This document shows, piece after piece, positions 24,063 to 32,284 of a stretch of 64,000 nucleotides of DNA. The position numbers and the translations under genes were made by a program. The notes under the pieces were generated by a model, which had not been told where the DNA came from, searched no databases, and saw only the letters and a list, made by a program, of their open reading frames with translations. The DNA is from CALAGB01 sp963713965 (GTDB lineage Bacteria; Chloroflexota; Chloroflexia; Thermomicrobiales; Thermomicrobiaceae): positions 2,356,001-2,420,000 of the forward strand of contig OY970217.1 in NCBI GenBank assembly GCA_963713965.1. The letters are read 5' to 3'. Positions within the stretch are counted from its first letter, which is position 1, and each line of letters starts with the position of its first letter.

Positions 24063-27000
24063 ATGGCGGACCGGCTGGCGATCAACGAAGAGCGCCACCA
24101 GACCAGCGTGCGAGGAAGAGCGATACATACAGCCAGCCATTCCAGAGGATCGCGCAACGGCGCGCATCGATCAATGACTACTGTCTCTGTTGCGCTCGCA
24201 CTTTCTCTCACATGTGCATTCATCATGAGTATCGCGGGCGCCAGTGCAACCAGTAGCTATGACTGGTCCAAGTTGAGTCCCAGCACGAGTCCGAGCGCAC
24301 GTTACTCCTCCGCCATGGCCTATGATGCCGCTTCAGGCAAAATCATCCTCTTTGGTGGTGAGTCGGTTAGCGGTTCGCCATCCACGACAACGTATTTTAG
24401 TGACACCTGGCAGTGGGACGGGAGTACCTGGACCCAGCTCAGCCTTTCGTCGCATCCGAGCGCGCGGTGGGGCGCGCGAATGGCCTACGATGCCGATTCC
24501 CAGAAAATTATCCTCTTCGGCGGTTTCGACGGCACCAACTACCTTGGCGATACCTGGCAGTGGGACGGGAGCACATGGACCCAGGTGGCCACCACCGGTC
24601 CTCACGGTCGCGACGATGCCGCCATCGCCTATGACCCACATAGCCAGCAATTGATTCTGTTCAGCGGCTATTACAACGACGGAGGTGACGTCTACCCCAG
24701 CGACACCTGGAGTTGGTCTGGCACAGCCTGGAGCCAGCTCAATCCAACGAATCATCCCGACGGCCGCTGGGAACCATCCATGGCGTACGACGCCAACAGT
24801 CAGAAGCTGGTGATGTTCGGTGGCTACATCGGTGGCACGGGCGGACATATGTTCGGCGACACTTGGCTATGGGACGGCACCAACTGGACCAATGCCAACC
24901 CATCGTCTTCGCCGAGCGAGCGTGACGGCACCGCCATGGCCTACGACGAGGATACGAGTCAGCTCATCCTCTTCGGTGGTTTTAACTGGACCTGTGATTA
25001 TGGTAGCTGCGATGACACATGGGCATGGACCGGAACCAATTGGACACAGCTGACGCCACCGACGACTCCGGATTACCGTTCAGAACATATGATGGCGTAT
25101 GACTCGTCGTCGCATCAACTGGTCATGTTCGGTGGCTATGTCGACTCGCAGGTCAATGAGACGTGGGTCTATGCCTCGAGCGGCCCTCCGGCTGATACCC
25201 AGGCACCAACAACGACCGCCACGGCCAAGAATGCTGATAACTCCAGCTACACATTTGACTCCTGGACGCATCAGACCGTCACAGTGACCCTGAGCGCCAC
25301 GGATACCGGTGGGTCAGGAGTGGCAAGTACCAGCTACCAGATCGACGGCGGCACCGTGACGGCCTACTCGTCGCCGTTCCAGGTGAGTGGGCAGGCGGAT
25401 CACACCGTCACCTATTGGAGCGTCGACAACGCCACCAACGAAGAAACGCACCACACCGTCCACGTGAAGATCGACACGTCCAATCCGACTACCACGGCCA
25501 GCGCCAAGACCGCGGACAACAGCTCGTATACCTTCGGCAACTGGACGCATCAGACAGTCTCCGTCACCTTGAGTGCGTCAGATACCGGTGGATCCGGGTT
25601 GGCCACCACCTTCTACACACTGGACGGCGGCTCGCAGCAGACCTACTCAAGCCCGTTCAACGTCTCGTCGCAAGGTGATCACACCATCGTCTACTGGAGC
25701 GCGGACAACGCTGGCAACGTTGAAACCAGCCACACGGTCAACGTCAAGCTCGACCTGTCCGCGCCGACAACAACCGCGAGCGCGATAAACACCGATAGCT
25801 CGATATATACCTTTGGTAACTGGACCATCCAGACGGTTTCGGTAACGCTGAGTCCGGCAGACTCCGGCGGCTCGGGTCTCGCCGGGACCTTCTACACCAT
25901 CGACGGCGGATCGGCCCAGTCGTACACCGCACCATTCGATGTGACTGGTGACGGCGACCATGTTGTCACGTACTGGAGCACGGATGAAGCAGGGAACGTC
26001 GAGAGCATCGAGACGGTTCACGTCAAGATCGACGCGACCGTCCCGACGACTACGGCAACCGCCACGAACGCCGACACCTCCGATTACACGTTTGGCGACT
26101 GGACCAATCAGGTGGTGACCGTGACTCTGACCCCGAGTGACGCCGCGTCCGGCGTGGAGAGCACCTCCTACACCATCGACGGTGGGAGCACTCAGACCTA
26201 CACGGTACCGTTCGCCATCGCCACTGAAGGCGACCACACCGTCACCTTCTCCAGCGTGGACAACGTCGGCAACACGGAGACGAGCCAGACCGTCCACGTC
26301 AAGATCGACGTGACCAAACCCACGACCGCGGCGACTGCCAAGAACGCGGACAACAGTTCCTATACGTTTGGCGATTGGACGCATCAGACTGTCACCGTCA
26401 CCCTTACGCCGAGCGACACGGACGGTTCCGGCGTTGCCAGCACCTCCTACAAGATCGATGGCGGAAACACCCAGACCTACTCCGCACCCTTCGACGTCAG
26501 TGGCGAAGCGGATCACACCGTCACCTTCTGGAGCACTGATATCGCAGGCAACACGGAGACGATCCAGACGGTTCACGTCAAGATCGACTTGACGGCACCA
26601 ACCACGACGGCAAGCGCGACGAATGCCGACAGCTCCGCGTACACCTTTGGCATATGGACAAAGCAGACAGTCACGGTGTCTCTGACTCCGTCCGATACTG
26701 GCGGTTCTGGCGTAGCATCGACCTTCTATACGATAGACGGTGGGTCACAGCAGACTTACTCGGCGCCCTTCTCCATAAGTAGCGAAGCGGATCACACGGT
26801 GGTCTTGTGGAGCGTCGATACGGCAGGCAATGTTGAGGTCAGTCAGACGGTGCACGTGATGGTCGACAAGTCCGTGCCGGTCGTCACCTACAGCGGAAAT
26901 CAGGGGACCTACACGGCCGATCAGACAGTGAGTATCACCTGCGCGGCCAGCGACGATCTGTCGGGAGTTGCCTCCACCACCTGCGTCGATATCGGCGGAC

Positions 27001-27320
27001 CGGCCTACTCCTTCAACGTCGGGTCAAACACCTTCACGGCCTCGGCGACCGACAATGCCGGGAACGTTGGGAACGGCTCGGTGACGTTCACCGTTGGAGT
27101 CACGGTCAACTCCATCTCCGTCCTCACGGCGCGGTTTGATACCAGTCCGTTGGGCAACATGCAACTGCAGTCGATCCTGACCAACATTCAGCGCTTCGGC
27201 AACGGACCGCTGAAGTCCTGGTTCGTGAACATGTACATCGTGGATGTGAACATGCAGCGAGGGCGATCACTGACCAGCCAGCAAGCAGACACCCTTATCC
27301 AGCTGGCACGGCAGCTATAG
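24063..27320 (+). CDS. Large exported kelch-repeat and Ig-like repeat protein
   Basis: 1085 residues from ATG 24063 (AAGGAAAGG upstream). A signal segment (VSVALALSLTCAFIMSIAGASA, residues ~41-62) follows a long charged N-terminus; ATG 24174 would give a more normal signal peptide but has no site. Six kelch-type repeats (~65-385) share the pattern R..xxMAYDxxSxxxILFGG...DTWxWDGxxWTQ and should form one beta-propeller. Six ~88-residue repeats follow (~390-925), each with DxSxYTFGxWTxQTVTVTLTPSDTG, FYTIDGG and HTVxxWSxDxAGNxE, resembling OmpL47-type Ig-like domains, then one divergent Cys-containing repeat. It looks like a surface adhesin or binding protein; no anchor motif is seen. Confidence 0.85.
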   Translation: MADRLAINEERHQTSVRGRAIHTASHSRGSRNGAHRSMTTVSVALALSLTCAFIMSIAGASATSSYDWSKLSPSTSPSARYSSAMAYDAASGKIILFGGESVSGSPSTTTYFSDTWQWDGSTWTQLSLSSHPSARWGARMAYDADSQKIILFGGFDGTNYLGDTWQWDGSTWTQVATTGPHGRDDAAIAYDPHSQQLILFSGYYNDGGDVYPSDTWSWSGTAWSQLNPTNHPDGRWEPSMAYDANSQKLVMFGGYIGGTGGHMFGDTWLWDGTNWTNANPSSSPSERDGTAMAYDEDTSQLILFGGFNWTCDYGSCDDTWAWTGTNWTQLTPPTTPDYRSEHMMAYDSSSHQLVMFGGYVDSQVNETWVYASSGPPADTQAPTTTATAKNADNSSYTFDSWTHQTVTVTLSATDTGGSGVASTSYQIDGGTVTAYSSPFQVSGQADHTVTYWSVDNATNEETHHTVHVKIDTSNPTTTASAKTADNSSYTFGNWTHQTVSVTLSASDTGGSGLATTFYTLDGGSQQTYSSPFNVSSQGDHTIVYWSADNAGNVETSHTVNVKLDLSAPTTTASAINTDSSIYTFGNWTIQTVSVTLSPADSGGSGLAGTFYTIDGGSAQSYTAPFDVTGDGDHVVTYWSTDEAGNVESIETVHVKIDATVPTTTATATNADTSDYTFGDWTNQVVTVTLTPSDAASGVESTSYTIDGGSTQTYTVPFAIATEGDHTVTFSSVDNVGNTETSQTVHVKIDVTKPTTAATAKNADNSSYTFGDWTHQTVTVTLTPSDTDGSGVASTSYKIDGGNTQTYSAPFDVSGEADHTVTFWSTDIAGNTETIQTVHVKIDLTAPTTTASATNADSSAYTFGIWTKQTVTVSLTPSDTGGSGVASTFYTIDGGSQQTYSAPFSISSEADHTVVLWSVDTAGNVEVSQTVHVMVDKSVPVVTYSGNQGTYTADQTVSITCAASDDLSGVASTTCVDIGGPAYSFNVGSNTFTASATDNAGNVGNGSVTFTVGVTVNSISVLTARFDTSPLGNMQLQSILTNIQRFGNGPLKSWFVNMYIVDVNMQRGRSLTSQQADTLIQLARQL

Positions 27321-27461
27321 TGAGCTTCAAATTTGGCTCGGGTGGAGCAATTCGCCCGGGCAACCATCCCATTCCTGGTCCAAGGTCGGCCACAGAGAAC
27401 CGCCCCCACGAATGTATGCGGTGAAATGTGCTGGTGGGGCCTACCGTCGTCCGTCGTGAAC

Positions 27462-28343
27462 TCAGATCGTCGGGCAGATGGGGCAGAGCTGGATCGACCA
27501 GAGATGCGCGACCACACCGATCAGCGTCAGCAGCACCAGCCCAGTAAGCAAGACGTCGCGACGCGTGAACGCCACTTGCACCGGACGCCCGAGCAGCGCG
27601 TCGATGCGTGCTTCGCTGGTGGTGAGACCGGCGACGAAGAGTGGCGAAGGACGCGAACTGGCTCGAGCAACTTTGAGAACGGCCCCCGCCAGAGCGGGCA
27701 TGGGTACGCTCGCCAGCGCGGCGCGATCTGCCGCCAGTTCGATGCCAATACGTACGCGATCGCACAACGTCTCGACGATCGGCAGCGGTGCCAGCGCCAA
27801 ATGGAGCAGCTGAACCAGGAAGAGACGCAGCGGATCGTGGCGATGCAGGTGGTTGGCCTCGTGCCGTAGAACCGCCTCGATCTCAGCCGGATCAAGCATC
27901 CGCAGCAGGCCGTCGCTGAGGTAGATCGCCGGGCTGAAAAAGCCGGCGCAGAAGGCAAAGGGCTCGTCATCCTCGATCACGATCAGCCGGTGAGCGATGC
28001 CAACCTGGGCAGCGATGGAGAGCCAGGTCGGTTCAGCGATGCGGCGTCGTCCGTGAGCCTGCCGGTGCAGCCGCAGCTGCCCGATCGCCTGTCGCACGCT
28101 CAGGACGAGGGCGATCAGGATCATTGGACTGGCCCACAGGAGGAACGCAGCCACCACCACCGGCGGATAGCGATAGGAGAGAGGAGTGGCGACGGGATGG
28201 CGAAAGCTGAATTCGACGTATGCGCGCGCTAAAGGAAAGAGGAGGCTGGGCCAGACGGCGACAGTGAGGACCGCCATCAAGGCGCTCAGCGTGGCTCGAT
28301 AGCGGCGAAACGCTCGAACCGACTGTACCAGGTCGCGCATCAT
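27462..28343 (-). CDS. M56/BlaR1-like membrane metallopeptidase
   Basis: 293 residues with membrane segments at about 20-42, 61-85, 173-193 and 262-285, and a zinc-protease motif HEANH at 161-165 followed by HRHD. The region VIEDDEPFAFCAGFFSPAIYLSDGLL is typical of M56 (BlaR1/MecR1) peptidases. It lacks the C-terminal penicillin-binding sensor domain of BlaR1, so it should sense something else. In the known systems the peptidase inactivates the partner repressor. The BlaI-type repressor gene overlaps its start by 4 bp. Confidence 0.88.
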   Translation of the reverse strand: MMRDLVQSVRAFRRYRATLSALMAVLTVAVWPSLLFPLARAYVEFSFRHPVATPLSYRYPPVVVAAFLLWASPMILIALVLSVRQAIGQLRLHRQAHGRRRIAEPTWLSIAAQVGIAHRLIVIEDDEPFAFCAGFFSPAIYLSDGLLRMLDPAEIEAVLRHEANHLHRHDPLRLFLVQLLHLALAPLPIVETLCDRVRIGIELAADRAALASVPMPALAGAVLKVARASSRPSPLFVAGLTTSEARIDALLGRPVQVAFTRRDVLLTGLVLLTLIGVVAHLWSIQLCPICPTI

Positions 28344-28759
28344 GATTCCTCCTGCACGCGTCTTTCGGTGATCAGTCGCTCGAGTTCAGCCAGTTGCTCG
28401 ACGCTCACCTCCTGTACAAAGTGTGCCAGCGTCGGACTGCCGAAGTCGGTCAAGAGCCCGGTCAGCACGCGGTCGGCCACCTGCTGCATGAAGGTCTCCT
28501 GGTCCAGCGACGCGCCGTAGACGAAATGTCGCCCACGTCTCTGACGGTGCAGCAGATCCTTCTCTGCCATGCGGTTCATCACCGTCATGACGGTCTTGAC
28601 GTGCGCATCCGGGCCGAGCGCCGCGGCGACCTCTTTGACGGTGGCCTGACCAAGCTGCCAGACCGCCTGCATGATGTGCGATTCCAGCTCGCCAAGCACG
28701 CGAGAGAGCCCGCGTTCATCCAGATCGAAGCGTCGAATGGTGCCGATTCTTCTCACCAT
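28340..28759 (-). CDS. BlaI/MecI family repressor
   Basis: 139 residues. The N-terminal winged helix (residues ~18-90) matches BlaI/MecI: LGELESHIMQAVWQLGQATVKEVAAAL, then VKTVMTVMNRMAEKDLLHRQRRGRHFVY. The C-terminal helices (FMQQVADRVLTGLLTDFGSPTLAHFVQE) form the family dimerisation part. BlaI proteins bind palindromic operators and are released when the M56 partner triggers their cleavage. Two matching perfect palindromes lie in the divergent promoter region (28829-28869), so it should repress both its own operon and the DsbA-like gene. Confidence 0.92.
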   Translation of the reverse strand: MVRRIGTIRRFDLDERGLSRVLGELESHIMQAVWQLGQATVKEVAAALGPDAHVKTVMTVMNRMAEKDLLHRQRRGRHFVYGASLDQETFMQQVADRVLTGLLTDFGSPTLAHFVQEVSVEQLAELERLITERRVQEES

Positions 28760-28801
28760 CGCCTACTCACCTGCCCGAGCTACTCGTGACGCGTCTCGTC
28801 C

Positions 28802-28830
28802 TTGACTCACTGGGTCGGACTCATTATGCT
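28802..28830 (+). promoter_or_regulatory. Promoter of the DsbA-like gene
   Basis: TTGACT (28802-28807), 17-bp spacer, TATGCT (28825-28830). The -10 box overlaps the first base pairs of operator 1, so repressor binding would block it. Confidence 0.6.
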
Positions 28831-28843
28831 TACGCGTTGTAAG
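28829..28843. promoter_or_regulatory. BlaI-type operator 1
   Basis: CTTAC, five bases, GTAAG: a perfect inverted repeat overlapping the -10 box of the thioredoxin promoter. It has the same 5-bp arms and spacing as operator 2, centred 24 bp away. Confidence 0.7.
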
Positions 28844-28850
28844 TATTCAC

Positions 28851-28869
28851 TGCTTACCACATGTAAGCA
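28851..28869. promoter_or_regulatory. BlaI-type operator 2
   Basis: TGCTTAC, five bases, GTAAGCA: a perfect 7-bp-arm inverted repeat inside the transcribed leader of the thioredoxin gene. Two equally spaced operators between divergent genes are typical of BlaI/MecI control. Confidence 0.75.
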
Positions 28870-28909
28870 TAGCAGGCGTACGTCCCGAAGAGAAGGAAAC
28901 AGCGATCCC

Positions 28910-29641
28910 ATGAGCAATGAGGAGCCCCGCGACACCCGACGCAATCGCCGCAGCGCTCGCAAACATGCTGAGGAGAAGGCGGCCAAGCGCCGCAAGCAGT
29001 TCACTATCTTCGGCGCGGGGGGTCTCGCCCTCCTGATCGCGTTGGGCCTGATTCTCATTCCGCGCCTCGGTGGCGGCGGCACCAGCGCCGTTACCGTCGC
29101 GCCCGATCCAGTCAACAATGTGCAGGCCAAAGGAGAAACCCTGGGCGATCCCAATGCGCCGGTCAAGGTGGTCGAGTGGGCCAATTACCAGTGTCCATTC
29201 TGCGATCAGTTCTGGACGCAGAACGAGTCGACCCTTATGCAGCAGTACATCTCTACCGGCAAGGTCTACTTCGAGTATAAGGACCTGACCTTTGGCTGGC
29301 AGGAATCGATCGACGCCTCGGAAGCGGCGGCCTGCGCCAACAACCAGGGGCAGTTCTGGCAGTACCACGATACCCTCTTCAAGAACCAGCAAGCGGAAAA
29401 CAGCGGCGGCTTCTCCCGGTCGCGCTTGAAGACCATGGCCAGCGACATCGGGCTCGACATGTCCAAATTCAACGCCTGCTTCGATGGGCACCAGACCGCG
29501 GATCAAGTGAAGGCGTCGGACACCGCCGCGGCCAATCAGGGGATCAATGGGACTCCGACCTTCTTCGTCGACGGTCAGCAGATCACTTACACCGGCTGGG
29601 ACTCGGTCAAGGCAGCCATCGATGCCGCGCTGAGCAAGTAG
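28910..29641 (+). CDS. DsbA-family thiol-disulfide oxidoreductase, membrane anchored
   Basis: 243 residues from ATG 28910; an in-frame ATG at 28802 lies within the promoter and is rejected. A very basic N-terminus (RRNRRSARKHAEEKAAKRRK) precedes one membrane anchor (FTIFGAGGLALLIALGLILI). The thioredoxin-fold domain contains the active site C95-P-F-C98 (ANYQCPFCDQF) and the cis-Pro loop NGTPTFFVDG, as in DsbA/DsbG-like Thioredoxin_4 proteins. It should oxidise or isomerise disulfides on the outer face of the membrane. Two BlaI-type operators, one on its promoter, place it under the divergent BlaI/M56 pair. Confidence 0.9.
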   Translation: MSNEEPRDTRRNRRSARKHAEEKAAKRRKQFTIFGAGGLALLIALGLILIPRLGGGGTSAVTVAPDPVNNVQAKGETLGDPNAPVKVVEWANYQCPFCDQFWTQNESTLMQQYISTGKVYFEYKDLTFGWQESIDASEAAACANNQGQFWQYHDTLFKNQQAENSGGFSRSRLKTMASDIGLDMSKFNACFDGHQTADQVKASDTAAANQGINGTPTFFVDGQQITYTGWDSVKAAIDAALSK

Positions 29642-29663
29642 CGGCAGGCAAATGCTGAATGTC

Positions 29664-29755
29664 TTGTAGGGGAGGACGGGACACCCGCTTGCGGGTCATC
29701 CTCCCGCCTTTGGCTGCCACGTGTGCGCCGGGAGCACACGTGGTGCCCCCTACAA
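29664..29755. repeat. 92-bp palindromic element, copy 1
   Basis: Ends are TTGTAGGGG and CCCCTACAA (perfect 9-bp terminal inverted repeat). Inside are two hairpins: ACCCGC TT GCGGGT flanked by AGGA / TCCT, and CCACGTGTGC facing GCACACGTGG (29717-29726 and 29734-29743, perfect). It lies between the DsbA-like and LUD genes. It shares its start (TTGyAGGGGAGGA ... CCTCCCG) and its architecture with the element at 32147-32238, read in reverse. Confidence 0.8.
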
Positions 29756-29892
29756 ACCAGACCCGGCATGTCTGGGCTTCCGACAACATTCCTCACAGAC
29801 TAATTTGCTAGGCGATTCACTGTCACATCCGGGCTGGCTGACTTGTCTTAAGGGTGTAAACGATTCCTCTATACCGAAGGAGACAACACCCA

Positions 29893-30513
29893 GTGACCAT
29901 GACAGCGGAACGATTCGTCACGCTACCTGACGACAAAACGGTCTCGGAGACAACCAACGCAATGGAAGCGAACGGGTTTAGCGTCGAGGTCGTCGATGAT
30001 CTCGATGCCGCGCGCCGCGCCGTCCTCGCTCGTATCCCAGAAGGCGCTTCCGTCGTGACGAATTCGTCGGTGACGTTGCAGGCGACCGGGATCGTGCAGG
30101 CGATCGACGAAGGCGGTCCGTACGACTCAGGGCGGACCAAGATGCTGGCGCTCGATCGCGCAACCCAGATGAGGGAGATTCGGGCGATCATGGGCCAGCC
30201 AGAATTCTCACTTGGCAGCGTCCACGCGATCACCCGCGACGGAACGCTCGTCATCGCTTCCGGGACAGGTAGCCAGTTCGCCTCTTATGCTTTCGGCGCC
30301 GCCAATGTCATCTTTGTCGTCGGCGCGCAGAAGCTCGTGCCTGACCTCGATGCCGCGCACGAACGGATCTACAAGCACTGCCTCGAGCTGGAAAATGCGC
30401 GCGTGATGGAGGCGTACGGTATGAACAGCCGCGTCGGTAAGATCCTGGAGATCCACCAGGAGCATCCGGGTCGAATCCACGTCGTCCTGATCCGGAAACG
30501 GGTCGGGTTTTGA
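29893..30513 (+). CDS. LUD domain protein (LutC/YkgG-like)
   Basis: 206 residues from GTG 29893 (AAGGAG 10 nt upstream); ATG 29899 is the alternative. The LUD pattern is visible: ANGFSVEVVDDLDAARRAVLARIPEGASVVTNSSVTL at the N-terminus, then ITRDGTLVIASGTGSQFASYAFGAANVIFVVGAQKLVPDLDAAHERI. Family members include LutC/YkgG, part of the lactate oxidation complex, but many single-domain members have no assigned role. The other Lut/Ykg subunits are absent here. Its last codons overlap an open frame leading to the ECF sigma gene, but the real start of that gene is 177 bp on. Confidence 0.82.
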   Translation: MTMTAERFVTLPDDKTVSETTNAMEANGFSVEVVDDLDAARRAVLARIPEGASVVTNSSVTLQATGIVQAIDEGGPYDSGRTKMLALDRATQMREIRAIMGQPEFSLGSVHAITRDGTLVIASGTGSQFASYAFGAANVIFVVGAQKLVPDLDAAHERIYKHCLELENARVMEAYGMNSRVGKILEIHQEHPGRIHVVLIRKRVGF

Positions 30514-30689
30514 GCGAACACGACCGTGATGCTCAGCGACAGATGAGGAAATCCCCGATGAACGGGCTCGAGACATCGGGCAGCCTCCCGGACCCGGGTC
30601 TGCCGCATGACGGCAGGATCCGCGGGGCATGGAACGTGACGTGCAGGCCTTCGGCGCACCAGCGCCGGAGGGAGAGGCTTAGGGACGGT

Positions 30690-31610
30690 ATGAGCGATCG
30701 CGATCAATTCCTTGACGGACTGCGACCAATCGCGTTTCAGATTGCTTACCGGATGTTAGGCAGCGTGTCCGAAGCGGAAGACGTGGTGCAGGAATCACTG
30801 CTACGGGTGCACGAGACGGTGGAGGCGGGCGAACGGATCGCCTCGCCACGCGCGTTCGTCGCCACCGTGACGACCCGGCTGGCGATCAACGAACTGCGTT
30901 CCGCGCGCGCCCGCCGCGAGCGCTATGTCGGCGAATGGCTGCCAGAGCCGATCATCACCGGCAGCAGTGACGATCCAGCGCGGCAGGCGGAGATGGCCGA
31001 TTCACTCTCGCTCGCGATGCTGGTCCTTCTTGAGAGCCTCTCGCCCGAGCAGCGCGCCGTGCTGCTGCTTCACGATGTGTTCGACTACGCCTATCCGGAG
31101 ATCGCCTCGATCGTCGGAAAGAGCGAGGAGAACGTGCGCCAGCTCGTCAGCCGCGCCAGGCGCCACGTCAAGCAGCGACGACCTCGCTTCCAAACGACGC
31201 GCACGCAGCGCAATGAACTGACACGTCGGTTTTTCGCCGCGGCGGAACAGGGCGATCTCGCTGGGCTCGAAGCGCTGCTCACCCATGACGTCGTATTGAC
31301 CGCCGACGGCGGCGGCAAGGTCCCGGCGCTCGCGCGTTCGATGCGTGGAAGAGACTGTGTCGCGCGTACGCTCATCGATTTCTCGCTTCGCCGAGCCGCC
31401 CTTTTCCAACAAATTCAGATCCGGCCGGCGGAGATCAACGGAGGTCCTGGAGCGCTCTATCTCGACCCACAACAGCGGCTGATCGCGGTTGTCGCGCTCG
31501 AAATCGTCGGAGACCAGATCACAAGCATCAAATCAATCGTCAATCCCGACAAGCTCGCCCACCTTGGCGTAGTCGGTGACTTCTCGTCGCTACTGAGCCC
31601 ATCGGAGTGA
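30690..31610 (+). CDS. ECF41-type RNA polymerase sigma factor with SnoaL-like C-terminal domain
   Basis: 306 residues from ATG 30690 (MSDRDQFLDGLRPIAFQIAYRMLG). Sigma2 (residues ~5-75, LGSVSEAEDVVQESLLRV) and sigma4 (~115-165, LSPEQRAVLLLHDVFDYAYPEIASIVGKSEENVRQLVSRARR) are complete. The C-terminal ~130 residues form a SnoaL-like domain containing DGGGK (about residue 206) and NPDKL (about 285), the two signature motifs of ECF41. In ECF41 this domain, rather than an anti-sigma factor, controls activity. The next gene is a stand-alone SnoaL-like protein and a likely regulon member. Confidence 0.93.
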   Translation: MSDRDQFLDGLRPIAFQIAYRMLGSVSEAEDVVQESLLRVHETVEAGERIASPRAFVATVTTRLAINELRSARARRERYVGEWLPEPIITGSSDDPARQAEMADSLSLAMLVLLESLSPEQRAVLLLHDVFDYAYPEIASIVGKSEENVRQLVSRARRHVKQRRPRFQTTRTQRNELTRRFFAAAEQGDLAGLEALLTHDVVLTADGGGKVPALARSMRGRDCVARTLIDFSLRRAALFQQIQIRPAEINGGPGALYLDPQQRLIAVVALEIVGDQITSIKSIVNPDKLAHLGVVGDFSSLLSPSE

Positions 31611-31675
31611 TCTCCAGATCACATTCAACGTCCACTCGCCCTCAGACAACATACATCGACCCAAGGAGAAGCCAA

Positions 31676-32119
31676 ATGTCAACAGTGCAGGAACAAAGCA
31701 ACAAAGCGACGTTCACACGATTCCAAGAAATCGTGAGCAGCGGCGATTGGGAGCTCATTTCGGAGACCATCGACGAGGTTGTAGAGTCGGACGCGCTGAT
31801 CCGTACACCATTACCAATCGAAGCCACTGGCGCGGAATTACTCAAACAGGTCTTCGGGAGGCTCCATCGGGCGTTCCCCGACCTTCACGTCACGATTGAG
31901 GATCTCATCGCGGAGGGGGACAAGGTCGTGGCCCGTAACACGGTTACAGGAACCCACCGGGGCGAGTACATGGGGTTGCCACCGACCGGTAAACCAATCA
32001 CCTACAACGAGATCTTCATCTTCCGCTTCGCGGGTGGCCGTATCACCGAAACCTGGGGCGTTGTCGACGTTCTCTCGCAGCTGCGACAGCTCGGCGCGAT
32101 TCCCGGAGGTCCATCGTGA
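31676..32119 (+). CDS. SnoaL-like polyketide cyclase family protein
   Basis: 147 residues from ATG 31676, with AAGGAG 7 nt upstream. The single SnoaL-like alpha+beta barrel shows the family features: a helical start (NKATFTRFQEIVSSGDWELI), LKQVFGRLHRAFPDLHVTIEDLIAEGDKVVARNTVTGTH, GEYMGLPPTGKPITYNEIFIFRFAGGRITETWGVVD. Such proteins are cyclases, isomerases or ligand-binding proteins of secondary metabolism and detoxification; the substrate is unknown. It follows the ECF41 gene by 65 bp and is followed by a palindromic repeat. Confidence 0.85.
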   Translation: MSTVQEQSNKATFTRFQEIVSSGDWELISETIDEVVESDALIRTPLPIEATGAELLKQVFGRLHRAFPDLHVTIEDLIAEGDKVVARNTVTGTHRGEYMGLPPTGKPITYNEIFIFRFAGGRITETWGVVDVLSQLRQLGAIPGGPS

Positions 32120-32146
32120 GGAGGGACACGTAACTCTCGGCGGCTG

Positions 32147-32238
32147 TTTGCAACTGACCCGTAAGTTGGGGGGAGACTGCCTCCCCGCATACGTTCGCGG
32201 TATTTACGTCGGGAGGGGCCAAGCTCCTCCCCTGCAAA
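32147..32238. repeat. 92-bp palindromic element, copy 2 (inverted)
   Basis: Terminal inverted repeat TTTGCA / TGCAAA; two internal hairpins, GGGGAG ... CTCCCC near 32169-32186 and GGGAGG ... CCTCCC near 32211-32231. Read on the minus strand it begins TTTGCAGGGGAGGA, close to the start of copy 1 (TTGTAGGGGAGGA). Its right end is 10 bp from the ArsR promoter. Confidence 0.75.
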
Positions 32239-32248
32239 TTAACGTCTC

Positions 32249-32278
32249 TTGACATGTGACTATATGGTCACGTATTAT
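32249..32278 (+). promoter_or_regulatory. ArsR gene promoter with embedded operator
   Basis: TTGACA (32249-32254), an 18-bp spacer and TATTAT (32273-32278). The spacer contains GTGAC, six bases, GTCAC (32256-32271), a palindrome of the size bound by ArsR-type repressors. The predicted transcript start (about 32285) coincides with the start codon, implying a leaderless message. Confidence 0.65.
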
Positions 32279-32284
32279 GCCGCC

